Shown in pieces: positions 43,416-52,707 of a stretch of 64,000 bases of DNA. This DNA comes from Labilibaculum sp. K2S. GTDB taxonomy: Bacteria; Bacteroidota; Bacteroidia; Bacteroidales; Marinifilaceae. Each line of letters opens with the position of its first letter. Position 1 is the first letter of the stretch. The stretch covers positions 62,001-126,000 of the forward strand of contig NZ_JAUCMW010000011.1 of assembly GCF_030372765.1 (NCBI RefSeq), in the 5' to 3' direction. Under the pieces are notes generated by a model. It did not search any database and was not told where the DNA came from. It worked only from the letters and a program-made list of their open reading frames with translations. A program made the position numbers and the translations under genes.

Positions 43416-44723
43416 ATGTCAAAAACAAAAAACCGCTCACCATGGGCATGGATTCCATCTCTTTATTTTGCTGAAGGTATTCCCTACGTTGTGGTGATGA
43501 CCGTTGCCGTGATCATGTACAAAAAGCTGGGGATTTCGAATACAGATATTGCCTTGTATACTTCATGGTTGTATTTGCCTTGGATGATTAAACCTTTTTG
43601 GAGTCCGATTGTGGATATCGTAAAAAGTAAACGCTGGTGGATTGTTAGTATGCAATTGTTGATTGGTGCGGGTCTGGCGGGTGTTGCGTTTACTGTTCCT
43701 ACCACATTCTTTTTTCAGTCAACATTAGCCTTCCTCTGGTTGCTGGCTTTTAGTTCGGCAACTCACGATATTGCTGCTGATGGTTTTTATATGTATGGAA
43801 TGGATGCTAATAAACAGGCTTACTTTATTGGAATACGAAGTACATTTTACCGCTTGGCGATGATTACCGGACAAGGACTTTTAATTATTCTGGCAGGATA
43901 TTTTGAAACGACAAAACTGTTCGGGAATAGCGAAAATAACATTCCGCTGGCATGGTCACTAACATTTTATATTTTGGCAGCAGGGTTTTTGCTGTTTAGC
44001 GTTTATCACAAATTTGCACTTCCACATCCACAAGAAGACGAAGATCGCGAAGTGAAAAGTTTTTCCACAGTGTTTTCTGATTTTGGAGAGACCTTTGTTA
44101 CTTTCTTCTTGAAAAAGGATATTTTGAAAATTGTAGGATTGCTTTTGGTGTATCGCTTGGGGGAATCACAATTGGTGAAAATGGCATCTCCTTTTCTTCT
44201 TGATCCTAAAGAGGTTGGCGGATTGGGTTTAACAACCAGCGACGTAGGCTTGGTTTATGGAACCATAGGAATTATTTTCTTGACTTTAGGTGGTTTGCTG
44301 GGTGGATTTTTAGCTTCTAAAAATGGATTGAAACATTGGCTGTGGCCGATGGTTATTGCTATTAACTTACCAAATCTGGTATATGTTTACCTTTCTTATG
44401 CATTGCCCGAATCTTTCTTTTTGATTTGTGCTTCGGTGGCAGTTGAGCAATTTGGCTACGGTTTTGGTTTTACAGCTTATATGCTTTATCAGATTTATGT
44501 ATCTGAAGGAAAACACAAAACAGCTCATTTTGCTTTCTGTACGGGTTTAATGGCTGCGGGGATGATGTTTCCAGGAATGATTTCCGGTTGGTTGCAGGAG
44601 TTGTTGGGTTATCAGCATTTCTTTATTTGGGTGATGATTTGTACCATTCCAAGTTTCATAATGGTAAAACTGATTGATATAGATCCAAAATTTGGTATTA
44701 AAACAGAAAAAAATGAAGAATAG
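43416..44723 (+). CDS. ampG: AmpG-like muropeptide permease (MFS)
   Basis: A 435-residue, roughly 12-span MFS transporter. N-terminal SLYFAEGIPY, WMIKPFWSPIVD and FSSATHDIAADGFYM match AmpG, the importer of GlcNAc-anhMurNAc and its peptides. It brings anhydro-muropeptides from periplasm to cytoplasm, the route needed by the cytoplasmic enzymes of this operon and by AnmK. The end of its frame overlaps the start of the SGNH hydrolase gene by 11 bases, which argues for coupled translation. Gene symbol given by family resemblance. Confidence 0.88.
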   Translation: MSKTKNRSPWAWIPSLYFAEGIPYVVVMTVAVIMYKKLGISNTDIALYTSWLYLPWMIKPFWSPIVDIVKSKRWWIVSMQLLIGAGLAGVAFTVPTTFFFQSTLAFLWLLAFSSATHDIAADGFYMYGMDANKQAYFIGIRSTFYRLAMITGQGLLIILAGYFETTKLFGNSENNIPLAWSLTFYILAAGFLLFSVYHKFALPHPQEDEDREVKSFSTVFSDFGETFVTFFLKKDILKIVGLLLVYRLGESQLVKMASPFLLDPKEVGGLGLTTSDVGLVYGTIGIIFLTLGGLLGGFLASKNGLKHWLWPMVIAINLPNLVYVYLSYALPESFFLICASVAVEQFGYGFGFTAYMLYQIYVSEGKHKTAHFAFCTGLMAAGMMFPGMISGWLQELLGYQHFFIWVMICTIPSFIMVKLIDIDPKFGIKTEKNEE

Positions 44724-45243
44724 AATTGCTTTTTTAGGAGATAGTTTGACAGAGGGAGGATGCTGGGAAGAATACTTTCCTGCTTCTGAAATCTCCAATT
44801 TTGGAATATCGGGTGAGCGATCTGATGAAATCCTATTTCGATTGGATAAGGTTCTATTCTGGGAACCTAAAAAGATTTTTCTGATGATGGGAATTAACGA
44901 TCTGGGTGAGGGCTTAAGCTATGAAAATATTCTTGCTAATTATCAAAAAATAGTTTCAATATTGAAAGAACACAAGCACATTGAATTGATCGTTCAAAGT
45001 CTTTTGCCTACTAATGATAGTCTATTTAAGAGTGCCAATTTTAATGGGATGAAAATTTTGGAGCTTAACTATCATCTGAGAGATTTGTGTGAGAAAGAGA
45101 AAATCACTTACGTGGATTTGTATACGGCTTTTTCAACTTATACATACCAACTGATAAAAGATTATACCAATGATGGTTTGCATCTGAATGAGGCGGGTTA
45201 TAGAGTGTGGAAGAATTGTTTGCAATCTCAAAATCTCATTTAA
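44713..45243 (+). CDS. SGNH/GDSL hydrolase
   Basis: A 176-residue cytoplasmic esterase of the lysophospholipase-L1-like group. Block I is FLGDSLTEGG (Ser nucleophile), the Gly block GISGERSDEIL, block III MGINDLGEG and block V DGLHLNEAG (Asp and His). No signal peptide. Start ATG at 44713 lies inside the last codons of ampG. In this setting an O-deacetylase for acetylated muropeptides or amino sugars is a fair guess; a thioesterase or lysophospholipase is equally possible. Confidence 0.88.
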   Translation: MKNRIAFLGDSLTEGGCWEEYFPASEISNFGISGERSDEILFRLDKVLFWEPKKIFLMMGINDLGEGLSYENILANYQKIVSILKEHKHIELIVQSLLPTNDSLFKSANFNGMKILELNYHLRDLCEKEKITYVDLYTAFSTYTYQLIKDYTNDGLHLNEAGYRVWKNCLQSQNLI

Positions 45244-45253
45244 AATCTAGATA

Positions 45254-46363
45254 ATGAAAAAAACAGAACGTTTAATGGCTTTGGATGCTTTTCGGGGATT
45301 AACCATTGCCGCCATGATTACTGTAAATACTCCCGGTAGTTGGGGGCATGTTTACGCTCCATTGCTCCATTCCGAGTGGAATGGCTGTACACCTACCGAT
45401 TTGGTATTTCCTTTTTTTCTATTTGCCGTAGGTGTTGCTATGTGGTTTGCTTTCGGAAAATTCGATCATAAATTAAGCCCCGAAGCAGGAAAGAAGATTC
45501 TGAAGCGAACTGTAATCATTTTCGCGATAGGTTTGTTGTTAAATGCGTTTCCATTTGTTCAGATTAAATTGGAAGATTTTCGGATAATGGGCGTTTTGCA
45601 GCGAATAGCCTTGGCTTATGGAATCGGAAGTTTGCTTTGTTTGTCGCTGAGTAAAATTCGATTGGTGTATGCCTCAGCAGTAATTCTTCTGGCATATTGG
45701 GGATTGGTTTTTTTCCTTGGCGGTGATGATCCATATAGTCTGGAAGGAAATCCTACAATGGCTTTCGATGCTATGATTCTTGGTGCAGGTCATATGTACA
45801 AGGGCTTTGGTGTTACTTTCGATCCGGAAGGATTGTTTAGCACTCTTCCTGCAATTGCAACGGTGATTCTTGGATATCTTTCGGGATTTTTAATCGCCTC
45901 CACCGAGCGAAAGAAGTTGGTTGCAAAGCTATTGATGTTTGGTTCTTTAGGTGTGGTAGTTGGCTTGGTTTGGAATTTGGGTTTTCCGATTAATAAACCA
46001 ATCTGGTCCAGTTCTTATGTGGTTTATACCGCAGGTTTAGCCCTTTTGGTTTTAGCTGTAATGATTTACCTGATTGATATTTTAGAATATAAGAAATGGG
46101 CTCATCCTTTTCTGGTTTTCGGAATGAATCCATTATTCATTTATGTTCTTTCAGGAGTTTGGGTAAGAGTAATGATTTATTTGATTCATGTATCTGATGA
46201 GACAGGGAATTCAATGACCGGATACGTCTGGTTGTATAAAAATGCATTCGCATCCTGGGCAGGAGATTTAAATGGTTCGCTATTTTTTGCTCTTGCACAC
46301 ATTCTTGTGTATTGGCTAATTGTATTGTTTCTTTATAAGCGAAAAATATTTATTAAGATCTAA
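45254..46363 (+). CDS. HGSNAT/NagX-like membrane acyltransferase
   Basis: A 369-residue membrane protein with about ten hydrophobic segments, of the DUF5009/heparan-alpha-glucosaminide N-acetyltransferase-like family. The N-terminal signature LMALDAFRGLTIAAMI and WNGCTPTDLVFPFFLFAVG is typical; the human homologue acetylates terminal glucosamine across a membrane. Relatives called NagX occur in GlcNAc-utilisation clusters of other bacteria. Here it is last in the operon, 10 bp after the SGNH gene and ended by a strong terminator. It may acetylate amino sugars in the periplasm before uptake. Confidence 0.85.
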   Translation: MKKTERLMALDAFRGLTIAAMITVNTPGSWGHVYAPLLHSEWNGCTPTDLVFPFFLFAVGVAMWFAFGKFDHKLSPEAGKKILKRTVIIFAIGLLLNAFPFVQIKLEDFRIMGVLQRIALAYGIGSLLCLSLSKIRLVYASAVILLAYWGLVFFLGGDDPYSLEGNPTMAFDAMILGAGHMYKGFGVTFDPEGLFSTLPAIATVILGYLSGFLIASTERKKLVAKLLMFGSLGVVVGLVWNLGFPINKPIWSSSYVVYTAGLALLVLAVMIYLIDILEYKKWAHPFLVFGMNPLFIYVLSGVWVRVMIYLIHVSDETGNSMTGYVWLYKNAFASWAGDLNGSLFFALAHILVYWLIVLFLYKRKIFIKI

Positions 46364-46392
46364 TACTACATTAACATCAAAATGGGTATAAC

Positions 46393-46426
46393 AAAAAAGC
46401 TTCGGAATTAATCCGAAGCTTTTTTT
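46393..46426. terminator. Bidirectional terminator, NagX-like and ThrE
   Basis: Stem AAAAAGCTTCGGA / TCCGAAGCTTTTT with a short TTAA-containing loop and A/T tracts at both sides. Its right arm overlaps the last codons (KKASD-stop) of the leftward exporter gene at 46408. Confidence 0.9.
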
Positions 46427-46932
46427 GAGCCAAATAATTTAGTTAGAAATTTGCTGGGTCTAATTTCTTTTGTCGATTTGTTTCGACTCAGTAACATGGG
46501 GCCCGAAACGCCAAGCGAAAGTGCCGTTAAAACAAAAAAGGCTTTTAATCCGTTATCAACAGTTTCTTGCAGCAATTGAAGAAAAAGGGTATGATCATTT
46601 TCCCCCGTTAAACGGATAATTCCCAACATCATGCGGTAGGTAAATGCACCAGGCACCATTGGAATAACCGCAGGAATTGCAAAAATGAAGGGAGGCGAAT
46701 GTCTAAGGTGAGCTGCTGCAACGCTTAAAAATCCAATGAGTAAAGCGCCCATAAAAGAGCTAAGAATGATGTTTATGCCCAACTTTAAACAGATTAGTTT
46801 TAGTGTTCCACCCAGAGCACCCATGATAAATATTACCCATAATGTTCGGGGAGGAACATTAAAGAGTACTGCAAAGCCGGTAGCCGCAAAGCCTAGCCAA
46901 ATCCACGTTTCAAATAAATGAATCCACTCCAT
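46408..46932 (-). CDS. ThrE-type exporter, small subunit (ThrE_2)
   Basis: A 174-residue membrane protein matching the C-terminal half of ThrE threonine/serine exporters. Four or five hydrophobic segments are seen (TWIWLGFAATGFAVLFNVPP, LWVIFIMGALGGTLKLICL and so on), with AIPAVIPMVPGAFTYRMMLG as the characteristic loop. The two halves of ThrE are encoded by separate adjacent genes in many bacteria, as here; 3 bp separate them. It exports small amino acids; a link to recycling of cell-wall Ala is possible but unsupported. Confidence 0.88.
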   Translation of the reverse strand: MEWIHLFETWIWLGFAATGFAVLFNVPPRTLWVIFIMGALGGTLKLICLKLGINIILSSFMGALLIGFLSVAAAHLRHSPPFIFAIPAVIPMVPGAFTYRMMLGIIRLTGENDHTLFLQLLQETVDNGLKAFFVLTALSLGVSGPMLLSRNKSTKEIRPSKFLTKLFGSKKASD

Positions 46933-46935
46933 AAT

Positions 46936-47706
46936 TTAAATGTTATAAATAAGTATTGCTCCCAATAAACCCAAAGCAATCGAAAGAGCAATGGTTAATC
47001 CATTTATTCCTCTCACCACGCCGTTTATAATATTTCCATCCAGAAGATCCAGAAGAGAATTAATCAATGGAATTCCAGGAATCAGATATAAAACAGAGGT
47101 GGCAAAAGCATATTCGGGGTTGTTGCCAATGTGCAGATAAACGGTAGCTCCCGAAATAATTGATGACACAAAAGCCGCCGAGAAAATACATAAATACGGA
47201 TTGAAATCTCTTTTTACAGCTTCCTGTCTTACAAATAAGCCAACAAAGGTTGCCACAAATGCAACGATCATTTCGATGGCTTCTCCACCAAAAAGGCGAC
47301 AGAATGAGGCGCCAGCCAAAGCAACCATCAGTAAGGTTACAATTCGTGGATAATGAGATACCGCTTTTAATCGATCGATTTCCTTTCTGACCATCTCAAA
47401 ACTCCAATTTTCCTCCGCAATGTGCCAACTCATTCGACTAAGTCCGCTCACAATTTTAAAATTGACACGATGACTCGATGTTTGTTTTAGTCGGCTAAAA
47501 AATTGATCCGATTCTTCGTTGTATAGGGTTAACATTAATGCGTGATGCGTGATCAATAATTCGGTGCGGTATCCAAATGTTGAGGCGATTCGCGTTACGG
47601 TAACACGAATTCGAAATGTATTTGCTCCAGTCTCCATCAATAATGCTCCAACCTCAAGCAGAATTTGACACAACTCATTAATCTTATCTTTTTCGGATAA
47701 AACCAT
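46936..47706 (-). CDS. ThrE-type exporter, large subunit (DUF1212)
   Basis: A 256-residue protein with a soluble N-terminal region (LLEVGALLMETGANTFRIRV, the family hallmark) and about five membrane segments, including FCRLFGG and LIPGIPLINSLLDLLDG. It pairs with the small subunit encoded 3 bp downstream to form a full threonine/serine exporter of the inner membrane. The region upstream (47707-47978) is non-coding. No copy of the peptidoglycan motif is found before it, so it is probably not part of that regulon. Confidence 0.88.
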   Translation of the reverse strand: MVLSEKDKINELCQILLEVGALLMETGANTFRIRVTVTRIASTFGYRTELLITHHALMLTLYNEESDQFFSRLKQTSSHRVNFKIVSGLSRMSWHIAEENWSFEMVRKEIDRLKAVSHYPRIVTLLMVALAGASFCRLFGGEAIEMIVAFVATFVGLFVRQEAVKRDFNPYLCIFSAAFVSSIISGATVYLHIGNNPEYAFATSVLYLIPGIPLINSLLDLLDGNIINGVVRGINGLTIALSIALGLLGAILIYNI

Positions 47707-47978
47707 AGTTTTTGTATTAAAATGACACTAATTTGATAATTGACAACTCTGAATCCTTTTAGTTGACCAGTCAATCAGCAATTTCTTAGCTCCTTTTTAA
47801 CTGTGGAAATTTGTATTTTCATTTCGCAGTTAACTCAAAAGAAAGATATTCACTGAGGGGGGTGATTCGAAGTCTGTTTTTAAAGATACAAAGAATTATA
47901 ATTTGCAAATGTAATCATTTTGCGAATCCTAGCTTAGGAAACGAGGGGGAAATTAGGCTTGATTTTTGTTCAATTTCC

Positions 47979-49253
47979 TTATTGATATAAATAGTATTTC
48001 TCCGATTTTTCTTTAAATAATTTCGTCTCTGAAAACCAAAGTTCTTCAATATCTTTTACCAGAAAGTTTTCGGTAAATCGCATTCTGATTTCTTGGCTTC
48101 CGCATACTTTATCGAACATGCTTAGTCGTGAGGCTTCACACATTTCAAATGGATTTTTATTGGGATACAGTTTGTGACATTCCTGCATCACATAAAATTG
48201 AATGAGGGAAACAGGTGCTTTTTGAATGTCTGTAAAATGCAATTGAACCCCATGAAGCATAATTCCTTTCCCTACAGAATAGTATGGTTTATAATGCACT
48301 GGTCGAAAAAGAACACCTGGAACATGCAAATTATTTAAACTTGCAGCTAAATCGTCAGCATCAATCCATTCAGCAGCAAATAATTCGAATGGTTGAGTAT
48401 AACCGACACCAATCGAAATGGTATACAATTCTCCAAGTATGCCCGAAGCAGCATAGTAAATTGCACTTGCTGAGTTCGGGATATGCGGAGATGTTGGTAC
48501 CCAAGGCAAGCCGGTTTCCTGAAAAGTCATGTCTCGTTTCCATCCTTCCATTTTCACAACTTGCAAATTACATTTTTCACCATCCTTTAGTAAGCCTTCT
48601 TTATTTAAGTAGTTAGCCAGTTCGCCACATGTTAGCCCGTACACATAGGGTATTGGGAACTGACTCACAAAAGATATTTGCTTTGGTTCAACCAAGCAAC
48701 CTTCTATTTTATTTCCCCCAAAAGGATTGGGTCGATCCAATACAATAAATTCCACATCATTCTCGGCACAAGCCTCCATTAGTAATCCCATGCTACTGAT
48801 GTATGTATAGGAACGGACACCAATATCCTGAATGTCGTATACAATAGCATCAAGACCTTTTAGCATTTTGGCATTTGGTTTTTGTTGCTTGCCATATAGA
48901 GAATAGACTTGAATGCCTGTTTTTTTGTCGGTGTAGTTTGCTACTTTCTCGCCGGCAGCATGATCTCCCCGTATTCCATGTTCAGGACTAAAAAGAACTT
49001 TTACATCTACGTCATTGCAAGCGTGAAGCAGGTCGATAGTCGATTCTAGATTTTGATTCACTCCTGTAGGATTGGTGATGATTCCAATCTTTTTTCCGGT
49101 AAGAATAGCGCAATTGGTTTTTTGTAGTACATCTATGCCTGTTTCTACTTTTTGGGCAAGAATAGCTGTTTGGGAAAATAATATTTGAATACAGATGAGG
49201 AGAAGGGAATATTTTAATCCTTTGTAAATACGCAATGTGTTGTTATTAATCAT
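47979..49253 (-). CDS. namZ: Exo-beta-N-acetylmuramidase NamZ (DUF1343, GH171)
   Basis: NamZ removes MurNAc from the non-reducing end of peptidoglycan chains. The 424 residues comprise a signal peptide (cleavage near AILAQ) and the DUF1343 fold: KKIGIITNPTGVN, LFSPEHGIRGDHAAG, DAIVYDIQDIGVRSYTYIS, VLDRPNPFGG and GLPWVPTSPHIP. The Glu in SPEHGIRG is the likely catalytic residue. Exported, so MurNAc is released in the periplasm and can enter by the SSS symporter and be used by MurK-MurQ. It is divergent from the DigH-like operon; the shared region 49254-49609 carries the operator motif. No NagZ-type hexosaminidase is present in the window to cut GlcNAc. Confidence 0.92.
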   Translation of the reverse strand: MINNNTLRIYKGLKYSLLLICIQILFSQTAILAQKVETGIDVLQKTNCAILTGKKIGIITNPTGVNQNLESTIDLLHACNDVDVKVLFSPEHGIRGDHAAGEKVANYTDKKTGIQVYSLYGKQQKPNAKMLKGLDAIVYDIQDIGVRSYTYISSMGLLMEACAENDVEFIVLDRPNPFGGNKIEGCLVEPKQISFVSQFPIPYVYGLTCGELANYLNKEGLLKDGEKCNLQVVKMEGWKRDMTFQETGLPWVPTSPHIPNSASAIYYAASGILGELYTISIGVGYTQPFELFAAEWIDADDLAASLNNLHVPGVLFRPVHYKPYYSVGKGIMLHGVQLHFTDIQKAPVSLIQFYVMQECHKLYPNKNPFEMCEASRLSMFDKVCGSQEIRMRFTENFLVKDIEELWFSETKLFKEKSEKYYLYQ

Positions 49254-49327
49254 GATGACCGTTTTTAAGTTTTTACAATTTAGAACTTATTTTCTTTGAT
49301 ATTCTATTGCAAAACTAATAAATTTTA

Positions 49328-49335
49328 TATTTTTG
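49328..49335 (+). promoter_or_regulatory. -7 element upstream of the DigH-like operon
   Basis: TATTTTTG fits TAnnTTTG. ATTG at 49306-49309 is an 18-base-spaced -33 candidate. The shared motif begins at the very next base, so a bound protein would cover the transcription start. Confidence 0.5.
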
Positions 49336-49348
49336 TAACATGTATGAC
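49336..49348. promoter_or_regulatory. Shared operator motif, site 3 (namZ / DigH-like)
   Basis: TAACATGTATGAC followed by AA. Identical over 13 bases to the site at 32026. It lies between divergent namZ (start 49253) and the DigH-like operon, directly after a -7 element. Confidence 0.62.
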
Positions 49349-49368
49349 AACTTTAAAAGTCTTGTGGA

Positions 49369-49549
49369 ATGATTAAATATTTAAGTCATTATTTTCTACT
49401 TGCTTTTTATAGGTTGCAAGCTGTCTGATACAAGCAAAGCAAATTTACCCTTTTTAATTGAGATGGGTGAATTTACTATCGCCGGTCAATTTATTGAGGA
49501 GAAACTTTTGGATGTTGTATCCGGAAGAAGTGAGTCTGTCTATTTTTAA
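49369..49549 (+). pseudogene. Possible decayed lipoprotein gene
   Basis: ATG at 49369 opens MIKYLSHYFLLAF, a lipoprotein-like signal that runs out of frame. The next frame continues FIGCKLSDTSKANLPFL and then MGEFTIAGQFIEEKLLDVVS to a TAA at 49547-49549. One shift joins a signal peptide ending in a lipobox-like GC to a polar mature part of about 45 residues. It sits just downstream of the promoter and operator, as a former first gene of the DigH-like operon would. The region from here to 49609 holds nothing else. Confidence 0.3.
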
Positions 49550-49609
49550 AGGTGGGAACCTCTATTTTGGAGATTGGACTTATAAAATGAGAGTAACATA
49601 TAATTAGAA

Positions 49610-51100
49610 ATGAGTAAAAAAGGATTTATAGGCTTATTGTTGGTTTTGATTGCATTTGGTGCAATGGCGAAGAAAAAATCGCCCAAAAGAGAGATGCGTG
49701 CTGTTTGGGTAGCTACAGTCGATAATATTGACTGGCCATCGAAAGCAGGACTTTCTGTTGATGAACAAAAGAAAGAGATGATCACTCTTTTGGATCAACA
49801 CAAGAAGAATGGAATGAATACCATTGTATTTCAGATTCGACCAGCTACCGATGCGTTTTACGAATCGCCCTACGAGCCTTGGTCGCAGTGGTTAATTGGG
49901 GAGCAAGGAGTTGCTCCTGATCCGTTTTACGATCCGCTTGAATTTGCAATAGACGAATGTCACAAAAGAGCAATAGAATTGCATGCATGGCTGAACCCTT
50001 ACAGGGCTGTTTATGATGATGCAGTAACTAAAACTGATTCGATGCACATCACAAATGTACATTCAGAATGGTTTTTGAAATATGGGAAGCATAAATATTT
50101 TAACCCTGGTTTAAAGGAAACCCGAGATCATTTTGCTAAAATTGTGGGAGATGTAGTTCGACGATACGATGTGGATGCAATTCACTTCGACGATTATTTC
50201 TACCCATACAAAATTGCAGGAGAACCATTTCCTGATTCGTTAAGTTTTGTGCAAAATGGAGGCGACTTTTATCCGGATCGAATTGATGATTGGCGAAGAG
50301 ATAATGTGAATCAGGTGATCAGGCAAATTAACGATACAATCAAATCAATTAAGCCATGGATGCCTTTTGGAATATCTCCTTTTGGAGTTTGGCGCAATAA
50401 GGGGATGGATAAATCTGGTTCGAAAACGAAAGCAGGACAAACCAATTATGATGACTTGTATGCGGATGTGCTTCTATGGCTAAAAAATGATTGGATAGAT
50501 TACGTAACTCCTCAAATCTATTGGCACATCGGTAAAAAAGTAGCCGATCATAGAATAATTGCTAAATGGTGGCGAAAAAATTCTTTTGGCAAGCCCTGTT
50601 ATATTGGTCATGGTGCGTACCGGTTGAATTCTAAATCGAAGGTAAAAGCTTGGCGCAATTCAGATCAAATCATGAGACAGATTCGAATGGTTCGTAGATT
50701 GAAAGGGCTTGATGGAAGTATGTTTTTTAGCTCTAAATCATTCACGAACGATTTGGAAGGAATAAACGAAAAACTAATTGACGATGTATATTCTAATATA
50801 GCTATTGTTCCAGAAAATGGGACGATTAAAGCTATTGTTCCAAAAATTCCTGTAGGAATTAGTTTTAATCAAATGAATAGCTCCTTAGAGTGGGATGTTA
50901 CTGATTCAGCAAAATTATATGTGGTTTATAGATTTAAGAAAGCTTCTAAGGTGAGTTTAAATCATGCCGATAAAATTATTGGCCTAACTGCGAACTCTTA
51001 TTTTAAATTAAAGGATGAGGATAAGGGATACAAATACGTGGTAACATCACTAAGTAGAACAAATACGGAAAGTGAACCCTCAGTGGAGGTAATCCGATAA
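49610..51100 (+). CDS. DigH/YngK-like glycoside hydrolase (GHL10)
   Basis: A 496-residue exported protein with a short signal (MSKKGFIGLLLVLIAFGAMA) and a TIM-barrel domain of the GHL10/DUF187-related family: REMRAVWVATVDNIDWPS, VFQIRPATDAFY, LHAWLNPYR, DAIHFDDYFYPY and YVTPQIYWH. The acidic pair in HFDDYF is the likely active site. E. coli DigH, of this family, hydrolyses peptidoglycan glycan strands stripped of peptides. A Fn3-like C domain ends the chain. First intact gene of the unit, 50 bp before the SSS symporter. It would supply disaccharides for NamZ and the transporters. Confidence 0.85.
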   Translation: MSKKGFIGLLLVLIAFGAMAKKKSPKREMRAVWVATVDNIDWPSKAGLSVDEQKKEMITLLDQHKKNGMNTIVFQIRPATDAFYESPYEPWSQWLIGEQGVAPDPFYDPLEFAIDECHKRAIELHAWLNPYRAVYDDAVTKTDSMHITNVHSEWFLKYGKHKYFNPGLKETRDHFAKIVGDVVRRYDVDAIHFDDYFYPYKIAGEPFPDSLSFVQNGGDFYPDRIDDWRRDNVNQVIRQINDTIKSIKPWMPFGISPFGVWRNKGMDKSGSKTKAGQTNYDDLYADVLLWLKNDWIDYVTPQIYWHIGKKVADHRIIAKWWRKNSFGKPCYIGHGAYRLNSKSKVKAWRNSDQIMRQIRMVRRLKGLDGSMFFSSKSFTNDLEGINEKLIDDVYSNIAIVPENGTIKAIVPKIPVGISFNQMNSSLEWDVTDSAKLYVVYRFKKASKVSLNHADKIIGLTANSYFKLKDEDKGYKYVVTSLSRTNTESEPSVEVIR

Positions 51101-51150
51101 TTATCAGTTTTTGTACTTATGGAGTCTAGGAAAAATTAAAAATAGAGCTA

Positions 51151-52608
51151 GTGAATATTTGGATTGTTTTTGGAATTGTTTTTGGATATTTTGGTTTGTT
51201 GTTATTTGTTTCATGGTTAACTTCCAAAAATAGCAATAATGAATCTTTTTTTACGGGAAATAGAAAATCGCGATGGTATTTGGTTGCGTTTGGAATGATT
51301 GGTGCGTCATTATCCGGTGTAACCTTTATTTCTGTTCCTGGTGAGGTTGGGAATACTGGATGGAGTTACTTTCAATTTGTATTGGGAAATCTTGTCGGAT
51401 ATTGGGTGGTTGCACAAGTACTAATTCCACTATATTATCGTCTCGAATTGGTTTCGATTTATACGTACCTGAATCAACGATTCGGACATAAAACCTATAA
51501 GACAGGTTCAATTTTCTTTTTGATTTCGCAAACAATAGGAGCATCTTTTCGCTTGTTTTTAGTTGCTGGTGTTCTTCAATTGGCCTTTTTTAATGCTTTC
51601 GGCATTCCATTTTGGCTTACGGTATTTATAACCATATTACTTATTTGGGCTTATACTTTTAGAGGTGGAATTAAAACTATTGTTTGGACAGATACGCTTC
51701 AAACCTTATTCATGCTAACTTCGGTTGTTGTTACTATTGTTGTTATTATGAGTAAATTAGATTTGGATCATCAGAGTGTTTTAAACGCAATAGGTGAGAG
51801 TAAACTATCAAAAATATTTACTTGGGACTGGCAGTCTCCTCAAAACTTTTTCAAACAATTTTTCGCAGGAATTGCAGTGGTTATTGTTATGAATGGATTG
51901 GATCAGAATATGATGCAAAAGAATTTGACATGTAAAAATACCAAAGAAGCTCAGAAAAACATTTATTGGTTTAGTTTGTCTTTTGTGTTGGCAAATGTAA
52001 TGTTCCTTTGTTTAGGCGTACTTTTGTATATTTTTGCGCAACAGAATGGAATTATTATACCTGAGAGAACTGATGATTTATATGCATTTCTTGCTTTAAA
52101 ACATTTTGGCTTACTAGTAGGTGTAATGTTTTTGTTAGGGATTACAGCGGCGGCTTATTCTAGTGCCGATTCAGCCCTAACAGCTTTAACAACTTCCTTT
52201 TGTGTTGATTTTTTGAAGGGGGAAGTAACGCAAAAAAAGAGGTTAGGAATTCATTTGATATTTTCAGCTATCATGTTTGTGGTGATAGTGGTGTTTAGCC
52301 TCATAAATGACCAGAGTGTTGTTACTGCTGTGTTTAAAGTGGCTGGATATACTTATGGACCATTATTGGGCTTGTTTGCTTTTGGTATGAGTAACTCTAG
52401 AAAAGTAAAAGATTTTTGGGTTCCATATATTTGTTTTGTATCTCCAATAGTAACCTATTTAATTTGTGCTTATTCAGAGCAACTGTTGTGGGGATATCAG
52501 TTTGGATTTGAGTTGCTAATTTTGAATGGGTTGATTACTTTCTTGGGCTTGATTCTTATTTCTGAACGAAAAAGGATGCTGATGTCTAATACCAAATTAA
52601 CATCATGA
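51151..52608 (+). CDS. Sodium:solute symporter (SSS), MurT-like
   Basis: A 485-residue inner-membrane symporter with about 13 spans. SSS features are SKNSNNESFFTGNRKSRWY near the N-terminus, GASLSGVTFISVPG, and AAAYSSADSALTALTTS, which holds the Ser/Thr of the sodium site. The GTG at 51151 is used because the first span starts right after it. In Tannerella forsythia an SSS protein (MurT) imports MurNAc next to MurK-MurQ; the location here between DigH-like, NamZ and AnmK genes supports uptake of MurNAc or a related sugar. Related SSS members carry sialic acid, so the substrate is inferred only. Confidence 0.82.
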   Translation: MNIWIVFGIVFGYFGLLLFVSWLTSKNSNNESFFTGNRKSRWYLVAFGMIGASLSGVTFISVPGEVGNTGWSYFQFVLGNLVGYWVVAQVLIPLYYRLELVSIYTYLNQRFGHKTYKTGSIFFLISQTIGASFRLFLVAGVLQLAFFNAFGIPFWLTVFITILLIWAYTFRGGIKTIVWTDTLQTLFMLTSVVVTIVVIMSKLDLDHQSVLNAIGESKLSKIFTWDWQSPQNFFKQFFAGIAVVIVMNGLDQNMMQKNLTCKNTKEAQKNIYWFSLSFVLANVMFLCLGVLLYIFAQQNGIIIPERTDDLYAFLALKHFGLLVGVMFLLGITAAAYSSADSALTALTTSFCVDFLKGEVTQKKRLGIHLIFSAIMFVVIVVFSLINDQSVVTAVFKVAGYTYGPLLGLFAFGMSNSRKVKDFWVPYICFVSPIVTYLICAYSEQLLWGYQFGFELLILNGLITFLGLILISERKRMLMSNTKLTS

Positions 52609-52651
52609 CAAGTATAATAGAAAAAATATTTGGTTAATTAAGTGAGGAAGT

Positions 52652-52690
52652 AAAAAGGAGTTTGGTTTATAATAATCAAACTCCTTTTTG
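52652..52690. terminator. Bidirectional terminator, SSS symporter and anmK
   Basis: Stem AAAAAGGAGTTTG / CAAACTCCTTTTT with an AT-rich loop between two convergent genes, A and T tracts on both sides. Confidence 0.9.
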
Positions 52691-52707
52691 ATTTGTGTCA
52701 TGGCGTT

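Noticed and set aside
46408..47706. ThrE exporter considered as a part of the peptidoglycan regulon
   Set aside because: Opposite strand, strong terminator between, and no motif copy before it.
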